NCBI RefSeq assembly: GCF_023923225.1
Contig: NZ_CP099489.1
Location: 3,968,001-4,032,000 of the forward strand
Source of the DNA: Ornithinimicrobium faecis
Lineage (GTDB): Bacteria; Actinomycetota; Actinomycetes; Actinomycetales; Dermatophilaceae
Direction: 5' to 3'
Length of the DNA stretch: 64,000 nt
Every line of letters begins with the position of its first letter. Position 1 is the stretch's first letter. Under the pieces are notes generated by a model. The model saw only the letters and a program-made list of their open reading frames with translations. It searched no databases and was not told where the DNA came from. Shown here one piece after another: positions 53,692-61,618 of this stretch. Position numbers and translations under genes: made by a program.

Positions 53692-53985
53692 CGTCACTCC
53701 TGACAATCGATCCGGGCAGACGGTCTGCTGGCGATCACCGCCACAAACGCCATACCCAGATGCTACTTGCGTCTGCTGAGCCCAACGCGATCGTGCGCAG
53801 CACTGTTCCACACAGGGGGCCCCTGGCGGCTCCTGTTCGCCCTCGGCGTAGCCCCGATGGAAGGCAACGCCCCTCCGCGGACCTGTCGAGTCGGGCTCAC
53901 ACTGGCTCAACGCTCAGGAAGGTGGTTCATAATCCCTGCTGCACCACCCGCCACGGCCGCCCTGGCCGACAAGGAGTCAAACCGC

Positions 53986-54660
53986 ATGCAGCGTCGCACC
54001 ACGGCCGCCCTGTCCCTCGTCCTGCTCGCCGCCACGGCACTGGCCGGCTGCACCTCTGGGGACGATGAGCCGGACACGTCCTCCGGCGCCGCACCGACCA
54101 CGGAGGGCGCCGCCCCCGCCGACCCGGACTGGTTCTGCCGCCTGATCGAGAGCGAGTCGGTCGACGCCGCCACCGATGGGCGCGCGGACGTGGCCCGCGA
54201 GGTCGAGGTGCTCGCCACCGCCGACGAATACCAGTGCGATGTCCTCGTGCCCACCGACGATGGGGAAAGCGAGGTGGCGATGAGCCTGTCGATGCACCGC
54301 AACATCCCGGGCCTGGCCGATGAGCGCCTCGCCGAGGTCCAGGCCATCGAGGGCTACACGGCCGGGCCAGAGCACCTGGGAGTCTCCTACTTCGCCGACA
54401 CCCTCGGGGTCTCGGTCGTCCCCTGCAAGGCCGAGGCCAACGGCGCTGAGGACGATGCGGAGGTGCCCTATGTCTTCGTGATCCGCGCCCCGCTGGACAC
54501 CGACGGGGCCACCACCGCATCGCTGTTCGAGCCGCTGACCCGCATGGTCAAGGAGATGGACCAGGGCTATGGCTGCAGCCCGAGCAAGATCCACCCGATC
54601 GACCAGGGTCAGCAGACGCAGGCTCCCGGCGACGACGCGGAGACCACGACCGCACCCTGA
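53986..54660 (+). CDS. Putative lipoprotein, DUF3558-like
   Basis: A 224-residue exported protein. The signal peptide MQRRTTAALSLVLLAATALA ends with LAGC lipobox (Cys near residue 22). A Thr/Ala/Pro linker is followed by a domain with DWFCRLIESESVDAATDGR, a second Cys in DEYQCDVLV, and late VPCKAEANG and QGYGCSPSKIH. The Cys pattern and size resemble DUF3558 lipoproteins, but I hold this loosely. AAGGAG lies 9 bp before ATG 53986. It is divergent from clpC and convergent with ku. Confidence 0.82.
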   Translation: MQRRTTAALSLVLLAATALAGCTSGDDEPDTSSGAAPTTEGAAPADPDWFCRLIESESVDAATDGRADVAREVEVLATADEYQCDVLVPTDDGESEVAMSLSMHRNIPGLADERLAEVQAIEGYTAGPEHLGVSYFADTLGVSVVPCKAEANGAEDDAEVPYVFVIRAPLDTDGATTASLFEPLTRMVKEMDQGYGCSPSKIHPIDQGQQTQAPGDDAETTTAP

Positions 54661-54672
54661 GTTGGGCGGCGG

Positions 54673-55650
54673 TCAGCCGGCCTTCTTGGCAGCGGGCTTG
54701 CTGGCCGACTTCTTGGCGGTCGCCTTCTTGGCCGTGCTCTTCTTCGCTGTGCTCTTGGCTGCGGTCTTCTTCGCACCGGCCTTCTGGGCCGGGGCCTTCT
54801 TGGTCGCAGCCTTCTTGGTGGTCCCCTTCGAGGGCTCGTCGGACTCCTTGTCTGAGCTCTCTCCCCGCGAGGACTTGGCGCGGTCGACGCTGCGTTGCAG
54901 GGCGGCGAGCAGGTCCACGACCTCGCCGGTGTCCTCCTCCTCGTCCTGGTCCGGGGACTCGGTGACGTCGCCGCCCTCGATCTTGGACTTCACCAGGGCC
55001 TCGACCGCGACCTGATAGTCGTCCTCGTGCTCCTCGAGCTCGAAGTCACCAGCCATCGAGTCGACGAGCATGCGCGCCATCGCGACCTCGGAGTCCTTGG
55101 GCTCGGTGACCTCATCGAGGTTGTTGAGCTGGCCGGAGTCGCGGACCTCGTCGGGCCACAGCAGGGTCTGCAGGACGATGGCCTCCTCGATCACCCGCAG
55201 CACCGCCATCGTCATCCGGGTGCGCACCGACACGGTCACGACCGCCACCCGCTCGCTCTCGCGCAGCGCCTCGCGCAGCAGGCCATAGGCCTTGGCCCCC
55301 ATGGCGTCGGGCTCGATGTAATAGGCCTTGTCGTAGAGGATCGGGTCGATCTGCTCCATCGGCACGAACCGCTCGACGGCGATCTCCTTGCTGGAGCGGT
55401 TGGGCAGGGAGGCGAAGTCCTCGTCGGTCAGGATCACCGACTTGCCGTCCTCGGTCTCATAGGCCTTGGCGATCTCCTTGTAGGGCACCTCCTCACCGTC
55501 CGCCTGTGCGACCCGCTTGTAGCGGATCCGGCTGCCGTCGGAACGGCGCACCTGGTGGAAGCTCAGGTCATGGTTCTCGGTCGCCGAATAGAGGCGGACC
55601 GGCACATTCACCAGCCCGAACGACACGGCACCCTTCCAGATCGCTCTCAC
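54673..55650 (-). CDS. ku: Non-homologous end-joining protein Ku
   Basis: A 325-residue Ku homodimer subunit that holds double-strand DNA ends. Marks: RAIWKGAVSFGLVNVPVRLY, YKEIAKAYETEDGKSVILTD, YYIEPDAMGAKAYGLLREAL and ETLLWPDEVRD-like region (here QTLLWPDEVRD). After about residue 265 the tail is rich in KKAA/KKST repeats, a Lys-rich extension that in mycobacterial Ku helps DNA threading and end bridging. The start is GTG. It is divergent from the ligase half of LigD, 17 bp apart. Confidence 0.96.
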   Translation of the reverse strand: MRAIWKGAVSFGLVNVPVRLYSATENHDLSFHQVRRSDGSRIRYKRVAQADGEEVPYKEIAKAYETEDGKSVILTDEDFASLPNRSSKEIAVERFVPMEQIDPILYDKAYYIEPDAMGAKAYGLLREALRESERVAVVTVSVRTRMTMAVLRVIEEAIVLQTLLWPDEVRDSGQLNNLDEVTEPKDSEVAMARMLVDSMAGDFELEEHEDDYQVAVEALVKSKIEGGDVTESPDQDEEEDTGEVVDLLAALQRSVDRAKSSRGESSDKESDEPSKGTTKKAATKKAPAQKAGAKKTAAKSTAKKSTAKKATAKKSASKPAAKKAG

Positions 55651-55667
55651 TGTTACAGGATGGACCC

Positions 55668-56639
55668 ATGAGACCCATGCTCGCCACCCCGGGCCCGGCC
55701 ACCGCCGCGCGTGCAGTGGTCCCCGAGGGCGAGGACTGGGTCCACGAGATCAAGTGGGACGGCATCCGGTTGATCGCCTCGGTCCGCGACGGCAACCTGC
55801 GACTGAGCACCCGCAGCGAGCGCGACGTCACCGTCGCCTTCCCGGAGCTCGCGGGGCTGGCCGACCTGGGGCACGACCTCATCCTGGACGGTGAGGCCGT
55901 CACCTTCGTCGACGGCCTGCCGTCCTTCAGTCAGCTCGTCGAGCGGGTCCACACCACGTCCGCGGCTAAGGCGCGCCTGCTCGCCGGCACCCGCCCCACG
56001 ACATACCTCGCCTTTGACCTGGTCGGTCTCGACGGACTGGACCTGACCCCGCTCCCCTGGTCCGCTCGCCGCTCGGCGCTGGAGGACATCCTCCCGGACC
56101 GGGCCCGTTGGCAGGTCTCCCCGCAGTATGCCGATGGGCCGGGTCTGTGGCGCGCCACGGCTGAGCAGGGGCTCGAGGGGGTCGTCAGCAAGCGGACGTC
56201 GAGCACCTATCAACCCGGCGTGCGCAGCGCGGACTGGCTGAAGTTCCCGCACCGGGCCACCCAGAGCCTGGTGGTCGGCGGGTGGCGGCCAGAGACCGGC
56301 CGATCCCGGCTCGGCGCCGTGTTGGTGGGCCTGCCCGTCAGCGACGGCGGGGACGGCGGGCTGACCTTCCGCGGGCGCGTCGGCAGTGGCCTGGCCGGCA
56401 AGAACGGGGACCGGCTCGCCGAGCTCATCGCGCAGGTCCCCACGGGGCCGAACCCGTTCGTCGACGACGTGCCCGGTCCGGACCGGGCGGGTGCGACGTG
56501 GCTGGCACCGCAGCTGATCGTGGAGGTTGCCTCGCTCGGGACGACGGCTGGCGGGCGTCTGCGGCAGCCGGCCTACAAGGGGTGGCGCAGTGATCTGACG
56601 CCACGGGACCTGGCCCCCACGACACAGGAGGAGGACTGA
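55668..56639 (+). CDS. ATP-dependent DNA ligase (LigD ligase domain)
   Basis: A 323-residue stand-alone ligase. The adenylated Lys is in WVHEIKWDGIRLIASVRDG; GEAVTFVDGLPSFSQLVER, YLAFDLVGLDGLDLTPLPWS, EGVVSKRTSSTYQPGVRSAD and the OB-fold region FRGRVGSGLAGKNGDRLAEL follow. This is the LigD ligase half without nuclease or polymerase. The ATG at 55668 was chosen as the first start that precedes the conserved MRPMLATPG. Its stop overlaps the polymerase gene start (TGATG). Confidence 0.94.
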   Translation: MRPMLATPGPATAARAVVPEGEDWVHEIKWDGIRLIASVRDGNLRLSTRSERDVTVAFPELAGLADLGHDLILDGEAVTFVDGLPSFSQLVERVHTTSAAKARLLAGTRPTTYLAFDLVGLDGLDLTPLPWSARRSALEDILPDRARWQVSPQYADGPGLWRATAEQGLEGVVSKRTSSTYQPGVRSADWLKFPHRATQSLVVGGWRPETGRSRLGAVLVGLPVSDGGDGGLTFRGRVGSGLAGKNGDRLAELIAQVPTGPNPFVDDVPGPDRAGATWLAPQLIVEVASLGTTAGGRLRQPAYKGWRSDLTPRDLAPTTQEED

Positions 56640-57499
56640 TGGCCACCGGTGAGGTGCAGAGCGTGCACGTGGCGGGCCGGACGCTGCGGGTGAGCAGCCT
56701 GGACAAGATCCTCTATCCGAGCACCGGCACCACCAAGGGTGAGGTGCTCAACTACTACGTCCAGATCGCTGACCGGCTGCTCCCCGAGCTTGCGGACCGG
56801 CCGGTGACCCGCATCCGGTGGCCACACGGCGTGGGTGGCGAGAGCTTCTTTGAGAAGAACGTGCCCAGCGGGGTGCCGGACTGGTTGCCTCGGGTGACCA
56901 TCACCGGGCACGGCTCGCGCTCCGGTCGGGCGACCGTGACCTATCCGCTCGTGAGCGACCTGGCGGCCCTGGTCTATCTGGTCAACCTCGGCTCCCTGGA
57001 GCTGCACGTGCCCCAGTGGCGGGTCGATGAGGAGGGCACGCCGTTGCCCCCGGACCGCCTCGTCATCGACCTCGACCCGGGCCCCGGTGCCGGACTCACC
57101 GAGTGCGCCCGCGTGGCCCTGCTGGTGCAGGAACGCCTGGCGACGGTGGGGCTGGAGTCTCGTCCGGTCACCAGCGGCAGCAAGGGCATGCAGCTCTATG
57201 CCGAGCTGGACGGCGTGCGCACCTCTGATGAGGTGAGCGCGGTGACCAAGGCCCTGGCCCAGCAACTCACCGAGCAGCACCCGGACCTGGTGCTGTGGCA
57301 GATGACCAAGGCCAAGCGGGGCGGCAAGATCTTCCTGGACTGGTCGCAGAACAATGCCGCCAAGACCACCATCGCGCCGTGGTCGCTGCGCGGCCGGGAG
57401 CGACCCAATGCGGCCGCGCCGCGCACCTGGGACGAGGTCGCGGACGCGGCGTCAGGAAACAGCGTCCTCGCGCAGGTCCCGTTCCACGACCTGTTGTGA
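56639..57499 (+). CDS. LigD-type polymerase/primase domain protein
   Basis: A 286-residue archaeo-eukaryotic-primase-type polymerase. Marks: VSSLDKILYPSTGTTKGEVL, RIRWPHGVGGESFFEKN, catalytic Asp pair in LVIDLDPGPGAGLTECARVA and the SGSKGMQLYAELDG segment with GKIFLDWSQNNAAKTTIAPW. It fills gaps with ribo- or deoxynucleotides in Ku-dependent end joining. The three-domain LigD of mycobacteria is split here into two overlapping genes and the phosphoesterase domain is not seen. Confidence 0.94.
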   Translation: MATGEVQSVHVAGRTLRVSSLDKILYPSTGTTKGEVLNYYVQIADRLLPELADRPVTRIRWPHGVGGESFFEKNVPSGVPDWLPRVTITGHGSRSGRATVTYPLVSDLAALVYLVNLGSLELHVPQWRVDEEGTPLPPDRLVIDLDPGPGAGLTECARVALLVQERLATVGLESRPVTSGSKGMQLYAELDGVRTSDEVSAVTKALAQQLTEQHPDLVLWQMTKAKRGGKIFLDWSQNNAAKTTIAPWSLRGRERPNAAAPRTWDEVADAASGNSVLAQVPFHDLL

Positions 57500-57532
57500 G
57501 ACAGCAAACCGCTGTTGTGAGACAGCAAACCG
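57491..57532. repeat. 21-bp direct repeat that includes the polymerase stop
   Basis: CTGTTGTGAGACAGCAAACC occurs at 57491 and 57512, 21 bp apart. The first copy contains the last codons and stop (ctg ttg tga) of the polymerase gene; the second follows at once and runs into the terminator. It looks like a tandem duplication of the gene end. Confidence 0.9.
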
Positions 57533-57559
57533 GCTCGGACCCCAGGGGATCCGAGCCGG
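57530..57559. terminator. Bidirectional terminator between polymerase and lsr2
   Basis: CCGGCTCGGA and TCCGAGCCGG form a perfect 10-bp stem with a CCCAGGGG-rich loop. It serves both converging genes and begins 31 bp after the polymerase stop. Confidence 0.85.
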
Positions 57560-57584
57560 TTGCGTCTGACGTGCGGTGCTTGCG

Positions 57585-57917
57585 TCAGTTGGCCGCCGCG
57601 AAGGCGTCCTGCAGCTCCTTGGAGACACGGCCACGGTCGCTGACCTTGAAGCCGTTGTCCCGGCCCCACTCGCGCATCCTGGCGAGCTCATCACGCGAGG
57701 CGCCCGAACCGCCACCGGCTCGGCGCCGCGTCTGACGACGGCCACCGGAGCGACGAGCAACACCGATCCACTGAGCAAAGCTGTCGCGCAGCTGGGCTGC
57801 GTTGGCGTTGGACAGATCCAACTCGTAGGTCACGCCATCAAGGGCAAACTCGACCGTCTCGGTCGCCTCGCCACCATCCAGGTCGTCAACCAGAATCACT
57901 TGCACTCGCTGGGCCAT
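57585..57917 (-). CDS. lsr2: Nucleoid-associated protein Lsr2
   Basis: A 110-residue H-NS-like protein that silences AT-rich, often foreign, DNA and bridges the chromosome. The N-terminal oligomerisation domain has VQVILVDDLDGGEATETVEF; the C-terminal AT-hook-like domain has WGRDNGFKVSDRGRVSKELQ with the RGR motif. GAAGGAG precedes ATG 57917. About 200 bp of AT-rich DNA, a plausible Lsr2 self-binding region, lie upstream (57918-58126). Confidence 0.97.
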   Translation of the reverse strand: MAQRVQVILVDDLDGGEATETVEFALDGVTYELDLSNANAAQLRDSFAQWIGVARRSGGRRQTRRRAGGGSGASRDELARMREWGRDNGFKVSDRGRVSKELQDAFAAAN

Positions 57918-58126
57918 GCGCTCTCCTTCGTTGCCTGAGTTGTCGGCCGTCTTTTGCACGACCCATTCAATCTAGACGTAAAGATAGCAGCATTGCAAAA
58001 CTATTGTTACTGAACAACGCCAGGAGTCATCCGTCGAGCGTCAGGTTTGAACCTCACAGGTTGCGCACACCACAATGCTGTAGGGGCCGCAGGCGACCAC
58101 GAATACCGGCGGTGGCGCGGGGTGAA

Positions 58127-58321
58127 TCAGTCCTGATTGACTGGGTGCTCGCGCGCATTGTCCCTGAGTGCTGCGCGCTCAGCATCCCACTTTCGCTCCG
58201 CCGCACGTTCCCGCCGGTCCGCTTCAAGGATGCGCTTGAGAATGAAGAAGAACAGGAAGAGCAGGCCCGCGGAGGGGATCAGGGCCGCAAGGATCGGCCA
58301 CACGGTGTCCCACAGTGCCAT
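58127..58321 (-). CDS. Small membrane protein downstream of lysS
   Basis: A 64-residue protein: one N-terminal membrane helix (about residues 8-30, ILAALIPSAGLLFLFFFILK) and a charged Arg/Glu-rich helical tail (EADRRERAAERKWDAERAAL). Its ATG lies 1 bp after the lysS stop, so it is almost surely translated with lysS. Such short single-pass proteins by lysS occur in related actinobacteria; no role is known. Confidence 0.82.
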   Translation of the reverse strand: MALWDTVWPILAALIPSAGLLFLFFFILKRILEADRRERAAERKWDAERAALRDNAREHPVNQD

Positions 58322-58322
58322 C

Positions 58323-59843
58323 TCATGCCTCCGGTTTCACAAAGGGGAACAAAATGGTCTCACGAATGCCGACACCCATCAGGAGCATCAGGATGCGGTC
58401 GACCCCGATGCCGAGGCCGCCCATCGGCGGCGCTGCGTGCTCCAGTGCCTGCAGGAAGTCCTCATCGAGCTGCATGGCCTCCGGGTCTCCCTGTGCCGCA
58501 AGCAATGACTGCTGAGTCAGACGCTCCCGCTGGATCACTGGGTCGATCAACTCGGTGAAGGCGGTGCCGCGCTCGGTGCCGGCAATCACGAGATCCCAGG
58601 CCTCGATCAAACCCGGCTTGGTCCGGTGCTGTCGCGCCAACGGCTGCGCCGCCGCCGGATAGTCACAGACAAAGGTCGGCGCCAGGATCGTGGGCTCCAC
58701 CAATTCGTCAAACAACTCCAGGGCGATCTTGGGCCCGTCCCACGCGGGATCGATCGACACACCGCGGTCGGCAGCGATCTGCGCCAACGTGGTGATGTCG
58801 GTTTCAACATCAATAGCTGTCCCGACCTCGGCGGATACTGCGTCATAGAACGGCAACCAACGCCACTCACCGTCGAGATCCACGACACCGCGAGGAGTCT
58901 GAATCTGACGTGACCCCACAGCATCTGCCGCGGCCAGGATCATCCGCCGTGTGATGTCGGCCATGGTCTCCTGGTCGCCATAAGCCTGATAGGCCTCGAG
59001 CATCGTGAACTCCGGGCTGTGCGTGGAGTCGATCCCCTCATTGCGGAAGACCCGGCCGATCTCATAGACCCGCTCAATGCCGCCGACAACAGCCCTCTTG
59101 AGATACAACTCCAGCGCAATGCGCATGGTCATCGGCAGATCAAAGGCATTCAGATGCGTGTGGAATGGCCGGGCGGTGGCACCGCCGTGGACCGTCTGCA
59201 ACACCGGGGTCTCAATCTCGACATAGCCGTCGGCCTCCATCACCGAGCGGATCGCCCGGATCACCGCGGCCCGGCTCAGCACCATCTGACGGGCCTCATC
59301 GCGCACGATCAGGTCGACATAGCGGCGGCGGACGCGTTGCTCCTCGGACAGGTCCTTGTGCAGCACCGGCAGCGGCCGCAGCGCCTTGCTCGCCATCTGC
59401 CAGGAGGTGGCCATGACCGAGAGCTCGCCGCGACGGCTGGAGATCACCCGGCCGTGCACGAAGACGTGGTCCCCCAGGTCGACGAGGGCCTTCCACGCGG
59501 CCAGGGAGTCCTCGCCGATCTCGGCGAGGCTGAGCATCAGCTGGAGACGGGTGCCGTCTCCGGACTGGATGGAGGCGAAACACAGCTTGCCGGTGTTGCG
59601 CACGAAGACCACTCGCCCGGACACGCCGACCTCGTCGGTGGTCTCCTCGCCCGTCTCCAGGTGTCCCCACTGCTCACGCACCTGCCCGACCGTGTGGGTG
59701 ATCGGGACGTGCGCCGGATAGGGCTCGCCGCCATCCGCCAGGAGCTGGGCCCGCTTGGCGGTGCGCACCAGGACCTGCTCGGGGACGTCGCTGGCGTGCT
59801 CGTCCGTCGTGGTCTCGGGGCCGGGGGTGGGGGTGTCAGTCAC
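58323..59843 (-). CDS. lysS: Lysine-tRNA ligase (class II)
   Basis: A 506-residue class II synthetase. The anticodon-binding OB fold (about 70-175) includes GRVVFVRNTGKLCFASIQSG. Class II motif 2 is in YEIGRVFRNEGIDSTHSPEF, the acid-rich region in TMLEAYQAYGDQETM, and motif 3 in GLGIGVDRILMLLMGVGIRE. The start GTG at 59843 precedes a short Thr/Pro/Glu-rich extension. In many actinobacteria lysS sits between fol/pan genes and lsr2-clpC, as it does here with extra genes inserted. Confidence 0.96.
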   Translation of the reverse strand: MTDTPTPGPETTTDEHASDVPEQVLVRTAKRAQLLADGGEPYPAHVPITHTVGQVREQWGHLETGEETTDEVGVSGRVVFVRNTGKLCFASIQSGDGTRLQLMLSLAEIGEDSLAAWKALVDLGDHVFVHGRVISSRRGELSVMATSWQMASKALRPLPVLHKDLSEEQRVRRRYVDLIVRDEARQMVLSRAAVIRAIRSVMEADGYVEIETPVLQTVHGGATARPFHTHLNAFDLPMTMRIALELYLKRAVVGGIERVYEIGRVFRNEGIDSTHSPEFTMLEAYQAYGDQETMADITRRMILAAADAVGSRQIQTPRGVVDLDGEWRWLPFYDAVSAEVGTAIDVETDITTLAQIAADRGVSIDPAWDGPKIALELFDELVEPTILAPTFVCDYPAAAQPLARQHRTKPGLIEAWDLVIAGTERGTAFTELIDPVIQRERLTQQSLLAAQGDPEAMQLDEDFLQALEHAAPPMGGLGIGVDRILMLLMGVGIRETILFPFVKPEA

Positions 59844-59906
59844 CGCTCCAGACTACCCAGCCCAGTGCCTTGTCCCCGAGTCAGCCGCCGCCGCTCATGA
59901 CGCACC

Positions 59907-60464
59907 TCACCAGAGCGCGAGCCCGCTCACCCGCTCCTCCAGCGCGAGCAGGGTCCGCTTGCGCTCGATCCCGCCGCCATAGCCCGTGAGCTGGCCCGAG
60001 GCCCCGATCACGCGGTGGCACGGCACGATGATCGAGATGGGGTTGCGTCCGTTGGCCAGACCGACAGCCCGCGACGCTCCGGGGTTGCCGAGTCGGGTGG
60101 CCAGCGCTCCATAGCTGCTGGTGCTGCCAAAGTCGATCTGCAGCAACTGGGCCCACACGAGCCGCTGGAAGTCAGTGCCCCGCGGCGCGAGCGGCAGGTC
60201 AAACCCGGTCAGCTCGCCGGCGAAGTATGCCGACAGCTGGCGTGCCGCCTCGACCAGCACCGCCGGTGTGGCTGGGTCCTGCAGACCCACCCGGGCACCC
60301 CAACCGGTGCGGTCGGTGTGCCTGTGGACGGCCATATAGGCACCAGTGAGCGCCGCGCCGTCGCTGATCAGCGTCAGCTCATCAATCGGGCTGTCCACCA
60401 CCACGTGGTGCGTGTTGCGCTCGCCCGGCTCACGCCAGGGCACGCCGGGAGCCGGTGTCTGCAT
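59907..60464 (-). CDS. ogt: Methylated-DNA-protein cysteine methyltransferase
   Basis: A 185-residue suicide enzyme that moves methyl groups from O6-methylguanine to its own Cys. The active site is IIVPCHRVIGASGQLTGYGG and the DNA-binding helix lies in LQIDFGSTSSYGALATRLGN. The start is uncertain: ATG 60464 (used) or 60479; neither has a clean ribosome site. The gene is convergent with nothing and divergent from the methyltransferase at 60617 across a 32-bp repeat array. Confidence 0.93.
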   Translation of the reverse strand: MQTPAPGVPWREPGERNTHHVVVDSPIDELTLISDGAALTGAYMAVHRHTDRTGWGARVGLQDPATPAVLVEAARQLSAYFAGELTGFDLPLAPRGTDFQRLVWAQLLQIDFGSTSSYGALATRLGNPGASRAVGLANGRNPISIIVPCHRVIGASGQLTGYGGGIERKRTLLALEERVSGLALW

Positions 60465-60500
60465 GACTCCATGGTGCACCCGGGCACAGACAGTGCAGCC

Positions 60501-60596
60501 GTACGAAACCTCCCTGAGAATGCGGGTGAGGCGTACGAGACCTCCCTGAAAAGGCGGGTGAGGCGTACGAGACCTCCCTCAAAATTGGGTGGGAAC
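60501..60596. repeat. Three units of a 32-bp tandem repeat with unrelated core
   Basis: GTACGA begins units at 60501, 60533 and 60565, exactly 32 bp apart. Units share GTACGAGACCTCCCTGARAA and a GCGGGTGAGGC tail. The core is not that of the GAGCGCGTG arrays but the period is the same. It fills the divergent gap between ogt and the MidA-like gene and may overlap their promoters. Confidence 0.88.
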
Positions 60597-60616
60597 CGCA
60601 CGCCTGGCTCCCCAGC

Positions 60617-61588
60617 ATGGGGGAGACTTGGCTCGTGGGCTGGCAGCGGTGGGACGAGGCGTGGCAGCACGCGCTCTATGGCCCCGCTGGCTTCTATCGA
60701 CAGTCGGCCCCGGCCGAGCACTTCGCGACGTCCGCCCAGGGCCTCGGCGCGACCGGCACGCTGCTGGCGCAGGCCCTGCTAGAGCTCGCCAGCCGCCACG
60801 GACTGACCCGCATCGTTGAGATCGCCGCCGGGCGCGGAGAACTGCTCACGGCCCTCGCCACGGTCCAGCAAGACACCGAACTCGCCGGCGTCGACATCGT
60901 CGACCGTCCAGCCCACCTGCCGGACGACATCGGCTGGCTCCGCTCCCCCGGCGGTGCCCGGTTGCCCGACGAGCTCACCGGTCTCACCGACACCCTGGTC
61001 GTGGCCCACGAGTGGCTCGACGTCGTGCCCTGCCCGGTGGTGACCCGCGAGACCGACGGCACCTGGCACCACGTGCTCGTGGACCCCGCGGGAGCAGAAC
61101 AGACCGGCCCCGTGGTGACCGGAGCAGACCTCGCCTGGCTGGATCATCACGTGCCTGTCCACGTGAGCCGCGCCGAGGTCGGGCTCCCCCGGGACAGCGC
61201 GCACGCCGACCTGCTCTCGCGCGTGGACCACGGGCTGGTGCTGGTCGTCGACTATGGCCACACGGCAGCGACGCGCCCCACCGACGGCACGCTCACCGGC
61301 TATCGCGACGGCACGCAGGTGCCGCCGGTCCCGGACGGCTCCTGCGATCTCACCGCCCACGTGGCGATCGACTCGCTCGGTGCCGACGTCCTGCGCACCC
61401 AGCGGGAGACACTGCACGACCTGCTCGGCCGACCCACGCTGCCGCCGCACGAGCTCTCGGGAAGCCAGCCCACGGCATACCTGGAGGCACTGAGCCGGGC
61501 CAACGCCCTGGCGACGCTGACCCGATCGGGAGGACTCGGCGACTTCTGGTGGGCCACGACGCTCCGCGGCGGCGGGGTCCTCGGCTAG
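60617..61588 (+). CDS. MidA/NDUFAF7-like SAM-dependent methyltransferase
   Basis: A 323-residue protein of COG1565 (MidA family). It opens with HALYGPAGFYRQSAPAEHFA, the family start; the SAM site is RIVEIAAGRGELLTALATVQ, then VAHEWLDVVPCPVV and the characteristic GLVLVVDYGHTAATRPTDGT. The mitochondrial relative NDUFAF7 dimethylates an Arg of the complex I subunit NDUFS2, the NuoD homologue. Here the gene ends 30 bp before a nuoD gene on the same strand, which makes the same role likely. ATG at 60617. Confidence 0.85.
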   Translation: MGETWLVGWQRWDEAWQHALYGPAGFYRQSAPAEHFATSAQGLGATGTLLAQALLELASRHGLTRIVEIAAGRGELLTALATVQQDTELAGVDIVDRPAHLPDDIGWLRSPGGARLPDELTGLTDTLVVAHEWLDVVPCPVVTRETDGTWHHVLVDPAGAEQTGPVVTGADLAWLDHHVPVHVSRAEVGLPRDSAHADLLSRVDHGLVLVVDYGHTAATRPTDGTLTGYRDGTQVPPVPDGSCDLTAHVAIDSLGADVLRTQRETLHDLLGRPTLPPHELSGSQPTAYLEALSRANALATLTRSGGLGDFWWATTLRGGGVLG

Positions 61589-61618
61589 CGTGGGCAGCGT
61601 GCCACACAGGAACTGCGC

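Noticed and set aside
53730..53751. ClgR-like operator upstream of clpC
   Set aside because: GGCGATCACC...AACGCC has weak dyad symmetry and does not fit the ClgR pattern as I remember it.
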